Assembly (NCBI GenBank): GCA_012735355.1
Contig: JAAYHP010000028.1
Location: 1-17,959 of the forward strand
Reading direction: 5' to 3'
Length of the DNA stretch: 17,959 bases
Source of the DNA: Lysinibacillus sp.
Lineage (GTDB): Bacteria > Bacillota > Bacilli > Bacillales_A > Planococcaceae
Position 1 is the first letter of the stretch; each line of letters opens with the position of its first letter. Below are positions 9,321 through 17,163 of this stretch, piece by piece. Below the pieces are notes generated by a model. It worked only from the letters and a program-made list of their open reading frames with translations, did not search any database and was not told the DNA's origin. Position numbers and translations under genes: made by a program.

Positions 9321-11360
9321 TTAATCGATTCGTTCGCCGGAGAGAGCTCCGGATTTTTCAAGCATTTCTCGTAAATACTTAAATTGATTATCTTGCCAAA
9401 AACCTTCATCATTAACCAATTTTATAGCGTCTTGTCTAGCCACTTCCAACACACGGTAGTCATGCACTAAATCAGCCACTTTAAAATTCGGTAATCCGCT
9501 TTGTTTTTTTCCAAAAAAGTCCCCTGGTCCTCTAAGTTCTAAATCCTTCTCAGCTAAACGGAAACCGTCATTCGTTTCCGTCATGCTTCTCATCCGTTCA
9601 ATTCCTTCATCGGTTTTCGGATTGGCAAGCAAAATACAATAGGATTGGTATTCTCCTCGGCCGACCCGACCGCGCAACTGGTGAAGTTGGGCAAGGCCGA
9701 ATCGGTCCGCATCATAAATTAACATGAAGCTAGCATTCGGCACATTGACTCCCACTTCTACGACCGTCGTGGAAACAAGGACATGAATTTTACCTTCCTT
9801 AAAATCTCTCATCACTTGTTCTTTTTCATCAGGATGAAGCTTACCATGCATTAACCCAACAGTATAGCGGCCTTGGAAAATCGTTCTTAACTGCTCATAT
9901 ACTTCAACGGCATTTTGCACATCGATTTTCTCCGACTCTTCAATTAATGGACAAATGACGTAAGCTTGTCTACCTTTCTTCAATTCAGATTCCATTTTTA
10001 CAAGACTTGCATTTAACTGCTCTTTTTTCAACCAGTGGGTTTCAATTTCTTTACGCCCTGCAGGCATTTCATCAATGATTGAAACGTCCATTTCCCCAAA
10101 GGCAGTGATGGCAAGGGTTCTTGGAATCGGTGTAGCTGTCATAAATAACACATCCGGATGCATACCTTTATCTCGTAATATCCTGCGTTGTTCGACGCCG
10201 AATCGATGTTGTTCATCGGTAATAACAAATCCTAAATTATGGAATGTTACATCCGGTTGAATAAGGGCATGGGTTCCGATAATAATTTGGATGTCACCTT
10301 TCTCCAGTTCTTCCAAAATCATTTTCCGTTCCTTTGCTTTTGTAGAGCCTGTTAATAGGGCTACTCGAACACCGAATGGTTTCAACCAACTTTCAAGGGA
10401 AGCCATATGTTGCTCTGCTAAAATTTCAGTAGGCGCCATTAATGCCCCTTGGAAACCTGCAGTAACACAAGCATATAGGCCGATTGCTGCAACGACGGTT
10501 TTACCGGAACCTACATCCCCTTGCAACAAACGATTCATTCGATAAGGTAACTTTAAATCTCTACATATTTCATTAACAACTCGTTTTTGAGCATTTGTTA
10601 AATCAAAAGGAATTTGATTTATAAATTCTTTTAATTTTTGTAAATCGTATTGGATTGCAATGCCTTTTTCATGCTCTTTTCTCGCTTTGCGCAATGCTTG
10701 AATACGCAATTGGAACAGAAACAGCTCTTCATAAACAAATCGTCTGCGGGCTTGTTTCAAATGATTCGAATCTTTCGGAAAGTGAATTCCTTCTAAAGCT
10801 TCATCGATCGGTAACAGTTTATATTGTTCTCTTAAAAACCTCGGTAAACAATCATTCAACTCTTCCTTTGTCATATCAAGTGCTTGGCGCATAAATTTTC
10901 GAAATTTATTTTGATGAAGACTCCCTCTCAAACTATAAACCGGTTCAAAATCTTGAATATCATCTTTAGAGCCGAATTTAACAGAGGTTGCAGTAATCGT
11001 TTGTCTCCCTCTATCCCACTTCCCAGATACGGTTATAATCGTGCCAGGAATGAGCTTTTCTCTTAAATAATGTTGGTTAAAGAAAACTACTTTAACGATA
11101 TGTCGTCCAGCTAAAACGCTTATTTGAAGCCTCGATTTTTTCCGGCCCATAAAAAATACAGTCGGCATGCTTTCGACTCTCGCTTCAATCGTTACTTGTT
11201 CATTATGGGGAGTTTCAGCTAAATCTTTTAACCTAAAATCTTCGTAGCGATAAGGAAAATACATGATTAGATCATGTATATTGTTAATCCCCATTTCCCT
11301 TAATAGCTCCGCCGTTTCTTTACCAACGCCTTTAATATTAGAAACGGGTTCTAATTCCAT
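9321..11360 (-). CDS. recG: ATP-dependent DNA helicase RecG
   Basis: RecG is a superfamily 2 branch-migration helicase that remodels stalled forks, Holliday junctions and R-loops. From Met at 11360 the protein has 679 residues (B. subtilis 682). It has an N-terminal wedge domain with OB fold (VSNIKGVGKET onward), Walker A GDVGSGKT (281-288), DEQH box (383-386), TATPIPRTLAI, and C-terminal QLRGRVGRG with GPGDFFGKKQSG. The frame is open further upstream to 11429, but that part overlaps the sdaAA coding end and has no counterpart in the family, so I use ATG 11360. The ribosome site is weak (GTGGA, 4 nt upstream of the ATG), suggesting coupling to sdaAA, whose stop is 16 nt earlier. GTG 11369 is an alternative start. 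Confidence 0.95.
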   Translation of the reverse strand: MELEPVSNIKGVGKETAELLREMGINNIHDLIMYFPYRYEDFRLKDLAETPHNEQVTIEARVESMPTVFFMGRKKSRLQISVLAGRHIVKVVFFNQHYLREKLIPGTIITVSGKWDRGRQTITATSVKFGSKDDIQDFEPVYSLRGSLHQNKFRKFMRQALDMTKEELNDCLPRFLREQYKLLPIDEALEGIHFPKDSNHLKQARRRFVYEELFLFQLRIQALRKARKEHEKGIAIQYDLQKLKEFINQIPFDLTNAQKRVVNEICRDLKLPYRMNRLLQGDVGSGKTVVAAIGLYACVTAGFQGALMAPTEILAEQHMASLESWLKPFGVRVALLTGSTKAKERKMILEELEKGDIQIIIGTHALIQPDVTFHNLGFVITDEQHRFGVEQRRILRDKGMHPDVLFMTATPIPRTLAITAFGEMDVSIIDEMPAGRKEIETHWLKKEQLNASLVKMESELKKGRQAYVICPLIEESEKIDVQNAVEVYEQLRTIFQGRYTVGLMHGKLHPDEKEQVMRDFKEGKIHVLVSTTVVEVGVNVPNASFMLIYDADRFGLAQLHQLRGRVGRGEYQSYCILLANPKTDEGIERMRSMTETNDGFRLAEKDLELRGPGDFFGKKQSGLPNFKVADLVHDYRVLEVARQDAIKLVNDEGFWQDNQFKYLREMLEKSGALSGERID

Positions 11361-11376
11361 TTGTTCCACAACTACT

Positions 11377-12255
11377 TCACGCTCCAAATATTTTTGCAGC
11401 AATTGCTTCTCCCGTTGGTGTTGCAGCAAGTCCTCCTCTTCCAGTTTCTTTTAAGTTCGGATGCATCACTTGACCGATTCTGAACATCGCTCCAATTACT
11501 TCATCGCAAGGAATTCGGCTGGAAATTCCAGCTAATGCCATATCTGCAGCGACAAGGGCATTACTTGCCCCCATTGCATTCCGTTTAACACAAGGGACTT
11601 CAACTAATCCAGCTACTGGATCACAAACAAGGCCTAACATGTTTTTCAAAGTGATTGCAAAGGCTTCAGCACATTGATTTGGTGTTCCACCAGCCATTTC
11701 TACGATAGCAGCTGCAGCCATTCCAGATGCAGAACCTACTTCTGCTTGACACCCTCCAGCAGCTCCAGAAATGCTTGCATTATTGGCAACAACAAATCCG
11801 AAAGCCCCTGCTGTAAAAAGATAGCGAACCATTTGTTCACGAGTCGGATTTAATTTACTTTTGACTGCAAAAAGGGTACCAGGTACCACTCCAGCAGAAC
11901 CTGCCGTCGGTGTGGCACAAATAATTCCCATGGCAGCGTTTACTTCATTCGTCGCCATCGCTTTACTTACTGCATCTAACATGAGTTCAACAGAAAGGGT
12001 GTTGCCTTTTTCAATATATTTTTGCAATAACACACTATCGCCACCAGTTAATCCAGTAACGGATTTCACACCTTGCAAACCTCTTTCAACGGCCGCTTCC
12101 ATCACTTTTAAGTTTTCTTCCATTTTGGAAAAAATCTCTTCTTTTGATTTACCCGTCATAGCCATTTCTTGTTCGATCATAATGTCTGATATTCTTTTAT
12201 TCTCTTTTTCTGCGAGCTCAATTAATTCTCTCACGTTGCGAAATAATAATTCCAT
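11377..12255 (-). CDS. sdaAA: L-serine dehydratase, iron-sulfur alpha subunit
   Basis: With SdaAB this forms the oxygen-sensitive [4Fe-4S] L-serine ammonia-lyase that converts serine to pyruvate and ammonia. The 292 residues (B. subtilis 300) include ICATPTAGSAG (Cys113), GAAGGCQAEVGSASG (Cys169) and LVCDPVAGLVEVPC (Cys211 and Cys222). The conserved cysteines supply the cluster ligands. The C-terminus is GLAATPTGEAIAAKI. ATG 12255 is 8 nt after AGGAG, and that ribosome site overlaps the end of sdaAB, showing one operon with the order beta then alpha, then recG. Confidence 0.96.
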   Translation of the reverse strand: MELLFRNVRELIELAEKENKRISDIMIEQEMAMTGKSKEEIFSKMEENLKVMEAAVERGLQGVKSVTGLTGGDSVLLQKYIEKGNTLSVELMLDAVSKAMATNEVNAAMGIICATPTAGSAGVVPGTLFAVKSKLNPTREQMVRYLFTAGAFGFVVANNASISGAAGGCQAEVGSASGMAAAAIVEMAGGTPNQCAEAFAITLKNMLGLVCDPVAGLVEVPCVKRNAMGASNALVAADMALAGISSRIPCDEVIGAMFRIGQVMHPNLKETGRGGLAATPTGEAIAAKIFGA

Positions 12256-12268
12256 TCATACATCTCCT

Positions 12269-12931
12269 TTAGGAATTGATAGTTGATACTTTGGTGATAT
12301 TTGGAATCAAAGAAATTTGTTGTAATATTTTTCCATCAATATTGTCATCTACTTCGATGACCATTAAAGCAGTAGAACCTCGGTCAATGCGGGATACTTC
12401 CATATGCCCAATATTGACGTTGTGCATTGCTAAAATATTCGCCACATTGGCTACACAACCTGCACGGTCATCATGAACAACTAAAATTGCTGGCATACCG
12501 CCTTTTAAACGCAAATTAAACCCGTTGACTTCACTGAGCTCAATTTTACCACCACCGATAGAAATGGCTTCTATGGACATTTCCGTTTCGTCGTCGCCTA
12601 ATACGATACGGGCAGTATTTGGATGTTCTTTATTGGCCGTTTCCGGAATAATTTCAAATTCCAAATTGGCTTCCTTCGCATGTTTAAATGCATCTATAAT
12701 TCTCGTATCATTCGTATCAAAATATAATAACCCACCGACAATAGCCACATCTGTCCCATGGCCGCGATAAGTCTCTGCAAAAGAACCATACAAATGAATT
12801 TTTGCCCACTTTGGCTCTTTTCCGAATAAGTCCCGGGCAATTTGACCGATTCGACTCGCTCCTGCAGTATGGGAAGAAGACGGTCCTACCATGATGGGTC
12901 CGATGATATCAAACACAGAGGTAAATTTCAT
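12269..12931 (-). CDS. sdaAB: L-serine dehydratase, beta subunit
   Basis: This is the partner subunit of the iron-sulfur serine dehydratase. The 220-residue protein has the typical N-terminal FDIIGPIMVGPSSSHTAGASRIG segment (about 5-27) and GSFAETYRGHGTD. Its C-terminal ACT domain (about 145-218; ILVVHDDRAGCVANVANIL) is a fold often used for amino-acid sensing. ATG 12931 lies 5 nt after AGGTG and gives exactly the length of the B. subtilis protein. A longer frame from 12970 has no homologous N-terminus and is rejected. It is the first gene of sdaAB-sdaAA-recG. Confidence 0.96.
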   Translation of the reverse strand: MKFTSVFDIIGPIMVGPSSSHTAGASRIGQIARDLFGKEPKWAKIHLYGSFAETYRGHGTDVAIVGGLLYFDTNDTRIIDAFKHAKEANLEFEIIPETANKEHPNTARIVLGDDETEMSIEAISIGGGKIELSEVNGFNLRLKGGMPAILVVHDDRAGCVANVANILAMHNVNIGHMEVSRIDRGSTALMVIEVDDNIDGKILQQISLIPNITKVSTINS

Positions 12932-12960
12932 AAAAACACCTACTTGATAAAGTTTTCTTA

Positions 12961-12990
12961 AGTGTACCATGAAAGCTCTTGTCCTATCAA
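12961..12990 (-). promoter_or_regulatory. Probable promoter of sdaAB-sdaAA-recG
   Basis: TTGATA (12990-12985) and TACACT (12966-12961) on the minus strand are 18 nt apart. TGG lies directly before the -10, giving an extended -10. It sits between the fakA terminator and sdaAB. The call is plausible rather than certain. Confidence 0.5.
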
Positions 12991-13038
12991 AATATTATTA
13001 CTTCCATATCCACAACACTTTTACAAATTGCGCAAAAC

Positions 13039-13071
13039 AAAAAAAACGCCCCGAGTTGAGACGTCTTTTTT
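13039..13071 (-). terminator. Intrinsic terminator of fakA
   Basis: The core stem ACGTCTC (13064-13058 on the minus strand) pairs with GGGGCGT (13052-13046), using G-U pairs, around an AACTC loop. Flanking A-runs and T-runs extend the stem to about 14 bp. A run of eight T follows. It starts 3 nt beyond the fakA stop codon. Confidence 0.88.
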
Positions 13072-13074
13072 GAT

Positions 13075-14715
13075 TTATTCTACTGAAAAAATAAACGGAT
13101 ATAACGATTGTTTCCCATCAACAATATCCATTTCTACATCCGGATAATTTTCCTCAATGTATTGAGAAATTTCATCCACTTCTTCTTTCGTTACTCCTTC
13201 ACCGTAAATAATCGTTACGATTTCCGTATTTTCATCGAATAATTCTTCAACTAATTTACGGGATGCATCGAGCATGTTCGGTGTAGATAAAACAATTTTT
13301 CCATCGGCAAGAGCCATATAATCATCTTTTCGAATTTCGACACCATCGATTGTCGTATCGCGAACGGCAAAAGTTACTTGACCTGTTTTCACTTCTGCAA
13401 AGGCTTCCGTCATTTCCTCTTTGTTTTCCTCAACTGATGCTTCAGGATTAAAAGCAAGAACTGCCGCCATCCCTTGTGGAATCGTTTTTGTTGGTACTAC
13501 AGCGGCTTCAATATCTAACAGTTCCACCGCTTGTTCAGCAGCCATGACAATATTTTTATTATTTGGTAAAATCAACACTTTCTCAGCACCGATTTCTTTT
13601 ACCGCTTTAACGATATCTTCCGTCGAAGGGTTCATCGTTTGACCACCTTCAATCACGTAGGAGGCACCGATGCTTGTGAACAAGTTTGCAACCCCTTCAC
13701 CCATAGCTACTGTGACTACTGCATAAGGATGTTTTTCCTTTTCAATTTTAGGTTCAGAACTGTTAACAATAGCTGAGTGTTGTTCACGCATATTATCTAC
13801 TTTAATTTTGATTAAGCTACCATATTTTTGTCCTTCATTGAGCACGACTCCAGGTGTTTCAGTATGAATATGTACTTTTGCAATTTCATCATCTGAAACA
13901 ACGAGCAATGAGTCTCCTAATTTACCTAAATCTTCTCGGAACTTGTCCTCATTAAATGGCTCTTTGTCAGATTCGAAACGAACCATAATTTCCGTACAAT
14001 AACCAAATTCAATATCTTCTGTGCTCATAAATTCTTGCACTCGGTGATGTTCTGCACTCACTAATTCATCAATGCTATCGATTGTTGATTTTTGTGGCAA
14101 AGCTTCACCTTTTAATGATGCTAAAAATCCTTCGTAAATGATTACTAACCCTTGTCCACCACTATCAACTACTCCAACCTCTTTTAAAACAGGGAGTAAA
14201 TCAGGCGTACGTTTTAACGAGTTTTTCGCTTCATCCACCAAAGCTTCCATCACTTTAATGATATTTTGTTCATTTTCCGCTACTTCTACAGCTTTCGCTG
14301 CCGCCTCACGAGCAACGGTTAAAATGGTACCTTCCACCGGTTTCATAACCGCTTTATAAGCCGTATCGACCCCAGCTTGGAATGCTGCTGCAAATTTTTT
14401 GGAGTCAATTTCATGTTCCTTTTCAAGATATTTACCGAAACCGCGGAATAGTTGGGATAAAATAACCCCTGAATTTCCACGGGCACCCATCAACAATCCT
14501 TTTGATAAGCTTTGTGCCGTTTTACCAATATGATTTTGGGCATTTGCTTCTGTTTCTTTCGCTCCCGAAATCATGGACAAATTCATATTTGTACCTGTAT
14601 CACCGTCTGGTACCGGGAATACGTTTAAAGAATCTACAAAATTTGCATTTTGTGCTAAATGGTGTGACCCCATTTGCACCATTTCTGCAAATTTTATTCC
14701 GTCTAATGACTTCAT
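13075..14715 (-). CDS. fakA: Fatty acid kinase ATP-binding subunit FakA (YloV, DAK2 family)
   Basis: FakA phosphorylates exogenous or recycled fatty acids held by a FakB protein, making acyl-phosphate for PlsX and PlsY. The 546 residues begin with a DAK2 kinase domain. Its metal and nucleotide loop NVFPVPDGDTGTNM (31-44; Asp37 and Asp39) and LMGARGNSGVILSQLFRGF (75-93) are clear. The middle domain has Cys240 (EFGYCTE), His282 and His284 (KVHIHTE), the set reported as zinc ligands in S. aureus FakA. A C-terminal domain ending near VEMDIVDGKQ follows. ATG 14715 lies 11 nt after a strong AGGAGG. It follows yloU closely and ends in its own terminator. No fakB gene is in the window. Confidence 0.93.
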   Translation of the reverse strand: MKSLDGIKFAEMVQMGSHHLAQNANFVDSLNVFPVPDGDTGTNMNLSMISGAKETEANAQNHIGKTAQSLSKGLLMGARGNSGVILSQLFRGFGKYLEKEHEIDSKKFAAAFQAGVDTAYKAVMKPVEGTILTVAREAAAKAVEVAENEQNIIKVMEALVDEAKNSLKRTPDLLPVLKEVGVVDSGGQGLVIIYEGFLASLKGEALPQKSTIDSIDELVSAEHHRVQEFMSTEDIEFGYCTEIMVRFESDKEPFNEDKFREDLGKLGDSLLVVSDDEIAKVHIHTETPGVVLNEGQKYGSLIKIKVDNMREQHSAIVNSSEPKIEKEKHPYAVVTVAMGEGVANLFTSIGASYVIEGGQTMNPSTEDIVKAVKEIGAEKVLILPNNKNIVMAAEQAVELLDIEAAVVPTKTIPQGMAAVLAFNPEASVEENKEEMTEAFAEVKTGQVTFAVRDTTIDGVEIRKDDYMALADGKIVLSTPNMLDASRKLVEELFDENTEIVTIIYGEGVTKEEVDEISQYIEENYPDVEMDIVDGKQSLYPFIFSVE

Positions 14716-14733
14716 TCGATTAAAATCCTCCTC

Positions 14734-15099
14734 TTATTCACCGTTCATCACGCGAACGCCTTGAACAAAAATGTTAACTGATTTCACATTCAAGCCAAGT
14801 GTTTTATTAATTGTATATTTTACTTTTGATTGCACTTGATAAGCGACTTCAGAAATTTTCGTACCGTAACTAACGATAATATACATATCGATATGGAGAT
14901 TCTCTCCATCTTGCCGAACGATGACGCCCTTTGCAAAGTTTTCTTTTCGTAAAATATCTGTTAAACCATCACGAATCTGATGCTTACTTGCCATACCGAC
15001 TATACCGTAACATTCAATAGCTGCGCTACCTGCAATTTGAGCGATCACATCATTGGAAATATCAATTTGGCCATAATCATTCCTAATTTCTATTGACAT
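14734..15099 (-). CDS. yloU: Asp23/YloU-family protein
   Basis: This 120-residue Asp23-family protein (same length as B. subtilis YloU) belongs to a widespread Gram-positive family. S. aureus Asp23 is linked to the cell envelope and envelope stress, but the molecular function is unsettled. Visible family features are GQIDISNDVIAQIAGSAAIE near the N-terminus, GIVGMA, and a C-terminal INIFVQGV-like strand (VNIFVQGVRV). No signal peptide or membrane segment is seen. ATG 15099 is 7 nt after AAGGGGG; the open frame upstream to 15147 is not conserved. It is the first gene of a yloU-fakA unit and diverges from rpmB. Confidence 0.93.
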   Translation of the reverse strand: MSIEIRNDYGQIDISNDVIAQIAGSAAIECYGIVGMASKHQIRDGLTDILRKENFAKGVIVRQDGENLHIDMYIIVSYGTKISEVAYQVQSKVKYTINKTLGLNVKSVNIFVQGVRVMNGE

Positions 15100-15396
15100 A
15101 AATATGCCCCCTTGGCTTATTTTAACTAAAATTATTGTACTACACAAAATTTGATTATAAAAGAGAACCTTACCTTTCGTCTAGTGAATCACCATTTTCT
15201 TATCCTTTGCCAAGTATATTATTTATTATCGTTTCCTTTTTTGTATCAATTTATTTCACTGTAAAGGTATTTTTCTTGAAACTACATTTAAAAATGGTTG
15301 CATAGATTTTTTGTCTATGTTAAATTATTATGGTATGTGAAATACTCGAACTGAAAAAATATCTTTCAGATTCATCTGTAAGGAGGGAATATATAG
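15100..15396. other. Divergent intergenic region between yloU and rpmB
   Basis: The 297 nt are strongly AT-rich and contain no plausible gene on either strand. They must hold divergent start signals for yloU-fakA (minus) and rpmB (plus). For yloU, TACAAT lies about 35-40 nt before the ribosome site, but no good -35 is visible. For rpmB, a candidate promoter and two short inverted repeats lie in the last 100 nt. The part from about 15180 to 15275 shows nothing I can assign. Confidence 0.6.
15298..15325 (+). promoter_or_regulatory. Candidate rpmB promoter with an internal inverted repeat
   Basis: TTGCAT (15298-15303) and TTAAAT (15320-15325) are 16 nt apart upstream of rpmB. The 6-bp inverted repeat CATAGA (15301-15306) and TCTATG (15314-15319) lies between and partly over the -35. 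It could be a protein-binding site or chance. A second small stem, CTGAAA with TTTCAG, lies in the leader near 15351-15370. Confidence 0.35.
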
Positions 15397-15585
15397 ATGG
15401 CTAAACAATGTGTAGTAACAGGTCGTAAATCCCGTACTGGTAATAAACGTTCACACGCAATGAACGCTAACAAACGTACATGGAAAGCAAACCTTCAAAA
15501 AGTTCGTATTTTAGTGGACGGCAAACCTAAACGTGTATGGGTTTCTACTCGTGCTTTAAAATCAGGTAAAGTTGAGCGTGTTTAA
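15397..15585 (+). CDS. rpmB: Large-subunit ribosomal protein bL28
   Basis: bL28 is a small basic component of the 50S subunit. The 62-residue product is the same length as B. subtilis RpmB and very similar along its whole length ([31 protein letters not shown]). It has a single cysteine near the N-terminus, so it is not a zinc-ribbon form. ATG follows AAGGAGGG with good spacing. It is the only plus-strand gene. It diverges from yloU and converges on spoVM, as in B. subtilis. Confidence 0.98.
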   Translation: MAKQCVVTGRKSRTGNKRSHAMNANKRTWKANLQKVRILVDGKPKRVWVSTRALKSGKVERV

Positions 15586-15597
15586 TTTCACGCATGC

Positions 15598-15641
15598 AAA
15601 AGTGTAAGTAAAGTCACATTGTACTTTATTTACACTTTTTT
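15598..15641 (+). terminator. Intrinsic terminator of rpmB
   Basis: A 16-bp stem with one G-U pair (15599-15614 with 15623-15638) encloses an 8-nt loop and runs into six T (15636-15641). It starts 13 nt past the rpmB stop. Confidence 0.9.
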
Positions 15642-15648
15642 ATTATAT

Positions 15649-15675
15649 AAAAAAAGCTACGACCTATGTCGCAGC
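15649..15675 (-). terminator. Intrinsic terminator of spoVM
   Basis: On the minus strand GCTGCGAC (15675-15668) pairs with GTCGTAGC (15663-15656), eight pairs with one G-U, around an ATAG loop, followed by seven T. It faces the rpmB terminator, so the convergent units are insulated from each other. Confidence 0.85.
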
Positions 15676-15723
15676 CAATTTTATTACAAGCAATAATATA
15701 AAAATAAATTCAAATAGGAAAAA

Positions 15724-15828
15724 TTAGTCTTTTCTCTTTTTCTTTTTATTGCTTCCAGAAAATAAATTAATACAACTACGAGTAATGTTGCTCAAAAATT
15801 TTGGTAACTGAAAAGTATAAACTCGCAC
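15724..15828 (-). CDS. spoVM: SpoVM-like small sporulation protein
   Basis: SpoVM is a tiny amphipathic helix that senses the convex forespore membrane and anchors SpoIVA for coat and cortex assembly. Here 34 codons encode a peptide beginning MRVYTFQLPKFLSN and continuing ITRSCINLFSGSN with the end KKKKRKD. It matches the B. subtilis peptide (MKFYTIKLPKFLGGIVRAM, 26 residues) at Tyr4, Thr5, Leu8, Pro9, Lys10, Phe11, Leu12, Ile15 and Arg17. Pro9 is needed for curvature sensing. The start is GTG 15828, 7 nt after AAGGAGG, which overlaps the thiN stop. Position between thiN and rpmB is as in B. subtilis. The Ser-Asn at 13-14 (usually Gly-Gly) and the lysine-rich tail are unusual. Identification rests on motif plus synteny. 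Confidence 0.85.
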   Translation of the reverse strand: MRVYTFQLPKFLSNITRSCINLFSGSNKKKKRKD

Positions 15829-15840
15829 AATGAAACCTCC

Positions 15841-16497
15841 TTATAAGTCACTGCTTCTTATCATTAAACATATGCCTGAAGAAAAGGAGATATAACCTTC
15901 ATCCGAGACAAGCTCATTGCTAGTAAAACGGCTAGTTCCCGCATCAATTTTTTCACTAGTTGTCTCATATTTCACACCACGTAACGTCACATTTTCCATC
16001 GCTTGCTCAAAAGAAAAGAATGAAAGATATCGATATTTTTCATCTCGATAAATCATATGCTTTCCTGGCAATAGTATGCTTATTTCATTGTGGCTATTTA
16101 TAATTTTATGTTCAATATGTGGATATTGTGACTTCATTTGATATATGGAGCGAATAGCCGCTTCAAAATGATCTAACCTACCACCTGTTACCCCTGTAAT
16201 AAAAATTTCTTTCGGATTGTATGAAACTGCTTTAAGCAATGCTAAATCAGTATCGGTTTCATCTTTTTCAGGTTTATACTTTTCTATTTGTTTTACTTTA
16301 CTATGAATCAACTTCCACTCTTTATCTGTTAAAGAATCAAAATCACCAATTACTTCATTCGGAATAATTCCTTCATCAAGCAGATAAAGCGCGCCCCGGT
16401 CAGCCCCAATATAATAAGTATCCTTTTCATTTTTGAACGATTCAAAGGAACATAACTCATATTTCGGACCGCCGGCACAAATTAATATCCTCTTCAT
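15841..16497 (-). CDS. thiN: Thiamine pyrophosphokinase
   Basis: ThiN transfers pyrophosphate from ATP to thiamine to make the cofactor thiamine diphosphate. The 218 residues (B. subtilis YloS about 214) show the family blocks [26 protein letters not shown] (31-56), [11 protein letters not shown] (78-88) and [12 protein letters not shown] (104-115), whose acidic residues bind metal and substrate. A C-terminal segment, TLRGVKYE to TSNEL, closes the thiamine pocket. The start ATG 16497 overlaps the rpe stop as ATGA, with no strong ribosome site of its own, so coupling to rpe is likely. The stop is part of the TAAGGAGG that serves spoVM. Confidence 0.94.
   Translation of the reverse strand: MKRILICAGGPKYELCSFESFKNEKDTYYIGADRGALYLLDEGIIPNEVIGDFDSLTDKEWKLIHSKVKQIEKYKPEKDETDTDLALLKAVSYNPKEIFITGVTGGRLDHFEAAIRSIYQMKSQYPHIEHKIINSHNEISILLPGKHMIYRDEKYRYLSFFSFEQAMENVTLRGVKYETTSEKIDAGTSRFTSNELVSDEGYISFSSGICLMIRSSDL
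15867..15895 (-). promoter_or_regulatory. Candidate sigma-E promoter of spoVM inside thiN
   Basis: On the minus strand TTATATC (15895-15889) and CATATGTT (15874-15867) are separated by 14 nt, a spacing typical of mother-cell sigma-E promoters. They partly match that consensus. Initiation would leave a leader of about 30 nt before the spoVM GTG. B. subtilis spoVM is sigma-E dependent, which is the main support. Confidence 0.4.
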
Positions 16498-17162
16498 TGC
16501 CCGATAGCAGCCTCGCCGCTTGTTTTAATAGCTTGTAAAGCTGCTTTACGATCTTCTTTATTATAAATGGCAGATCCAGCTACAAAGATGGTTGCTCCAG
16601 CTTTAGCACACGGAACAATCGTTTCAGACGTAATACCACCATCAATTTCAATCTCCACATTTAAGTCCATTTCTTTAATCATTTTTGAAAGAGCTTCTAT
16701 TTTTGGCACGACATTATCGATAAACTTTTGTCCGCCAAAACCAGGATTTACTGTCATTAATAATACGAAATCCACATCCTTTAACACATGTTGAATCATT
16801 TCAATCGGCGTATGTGGATTTAATACAACTCCAGGTTTCACACCGAAGGAACGAATCAGTTGAATCGTGCGGTGCAAGTGAGGACAAGCTTCCACATGTA
16901 CGGAAATCCAATCTGCTCCGGCCTTTGCAAAGGCGTCAATGTACTGATCAGGATTTTCAATCATCAAATGAACATCTAAAGGTAGTTTCGTAATTGGTCT
17001 TAACGCTTCCACAACGATTGGTCCCATCGTAATATTAGGAACGAAATGACCGTCCATTACGTCAATATGAATTAATTCAGCCCCTGCTTCTTCTACTTCT
17101 TTAACTTCTTCTCCTAATTTAGCAAAATTGGCAGATAAAATAGATGGTGCAATTTTAATCAT
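16494..17162 (-). CDS. rpe: Ribulose-phosphate 3-epimerase
   Basis: Rpe interconverts ribulose 5-phosphate and xylulose 5-phosphate in the pentose phosphate pathway. The 222-residue TIM barrel shows [10 protein letters not shown] (4-13), [12 protein letters not shown] (32-43, metal His and Asp), DVHLMIENP (63-71), [13 protein letters not shown] and IEIDGGI (metal Asp). ATG 17162 is used: it gives the family N-terminus and sits 7 nt after GAGG. The open frame beyond it, up to 17219, overlaps rsgA and is not homologous. The start is 1 nt after the rsgA stop. Confidence 0.97.
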   Translation of the reverse strand: MIKIAPSILSANFAKLGEEVKEVEEAGAELIHIDVMDGHFVPNITMGPIVVEALRPITKLPLDVHLMIENPDQYIDAFAKAGADWISVHVEACPHLHRTIQLIRSFGVKPGVVLNPHTPIEMIQHVLKDVDFVLLMTVNPGFGGQKFIDNVVPKIEALSKMIKEMDLNVEIEIDGGITSETIVPCAKAGATIFVAGSAIYNKEDRKAALQAIKTSGEAAIGQ

Positions 17163-17163
17163 G

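Noticed and set aside
11361..11429. Extended N-terminus of RecG overlapping sdaAA
   Set aside because: These residues are the sdaAA C-terminal coding region read in another frame and have no counterpart in RecG.
11861..12286. Plus-strand open frame of 141 codons over sdaAA
   Set aside because: It is fully antisense to a well-conserved gene, of low-complexity Ser/Thr composition, with no recognisable domain.
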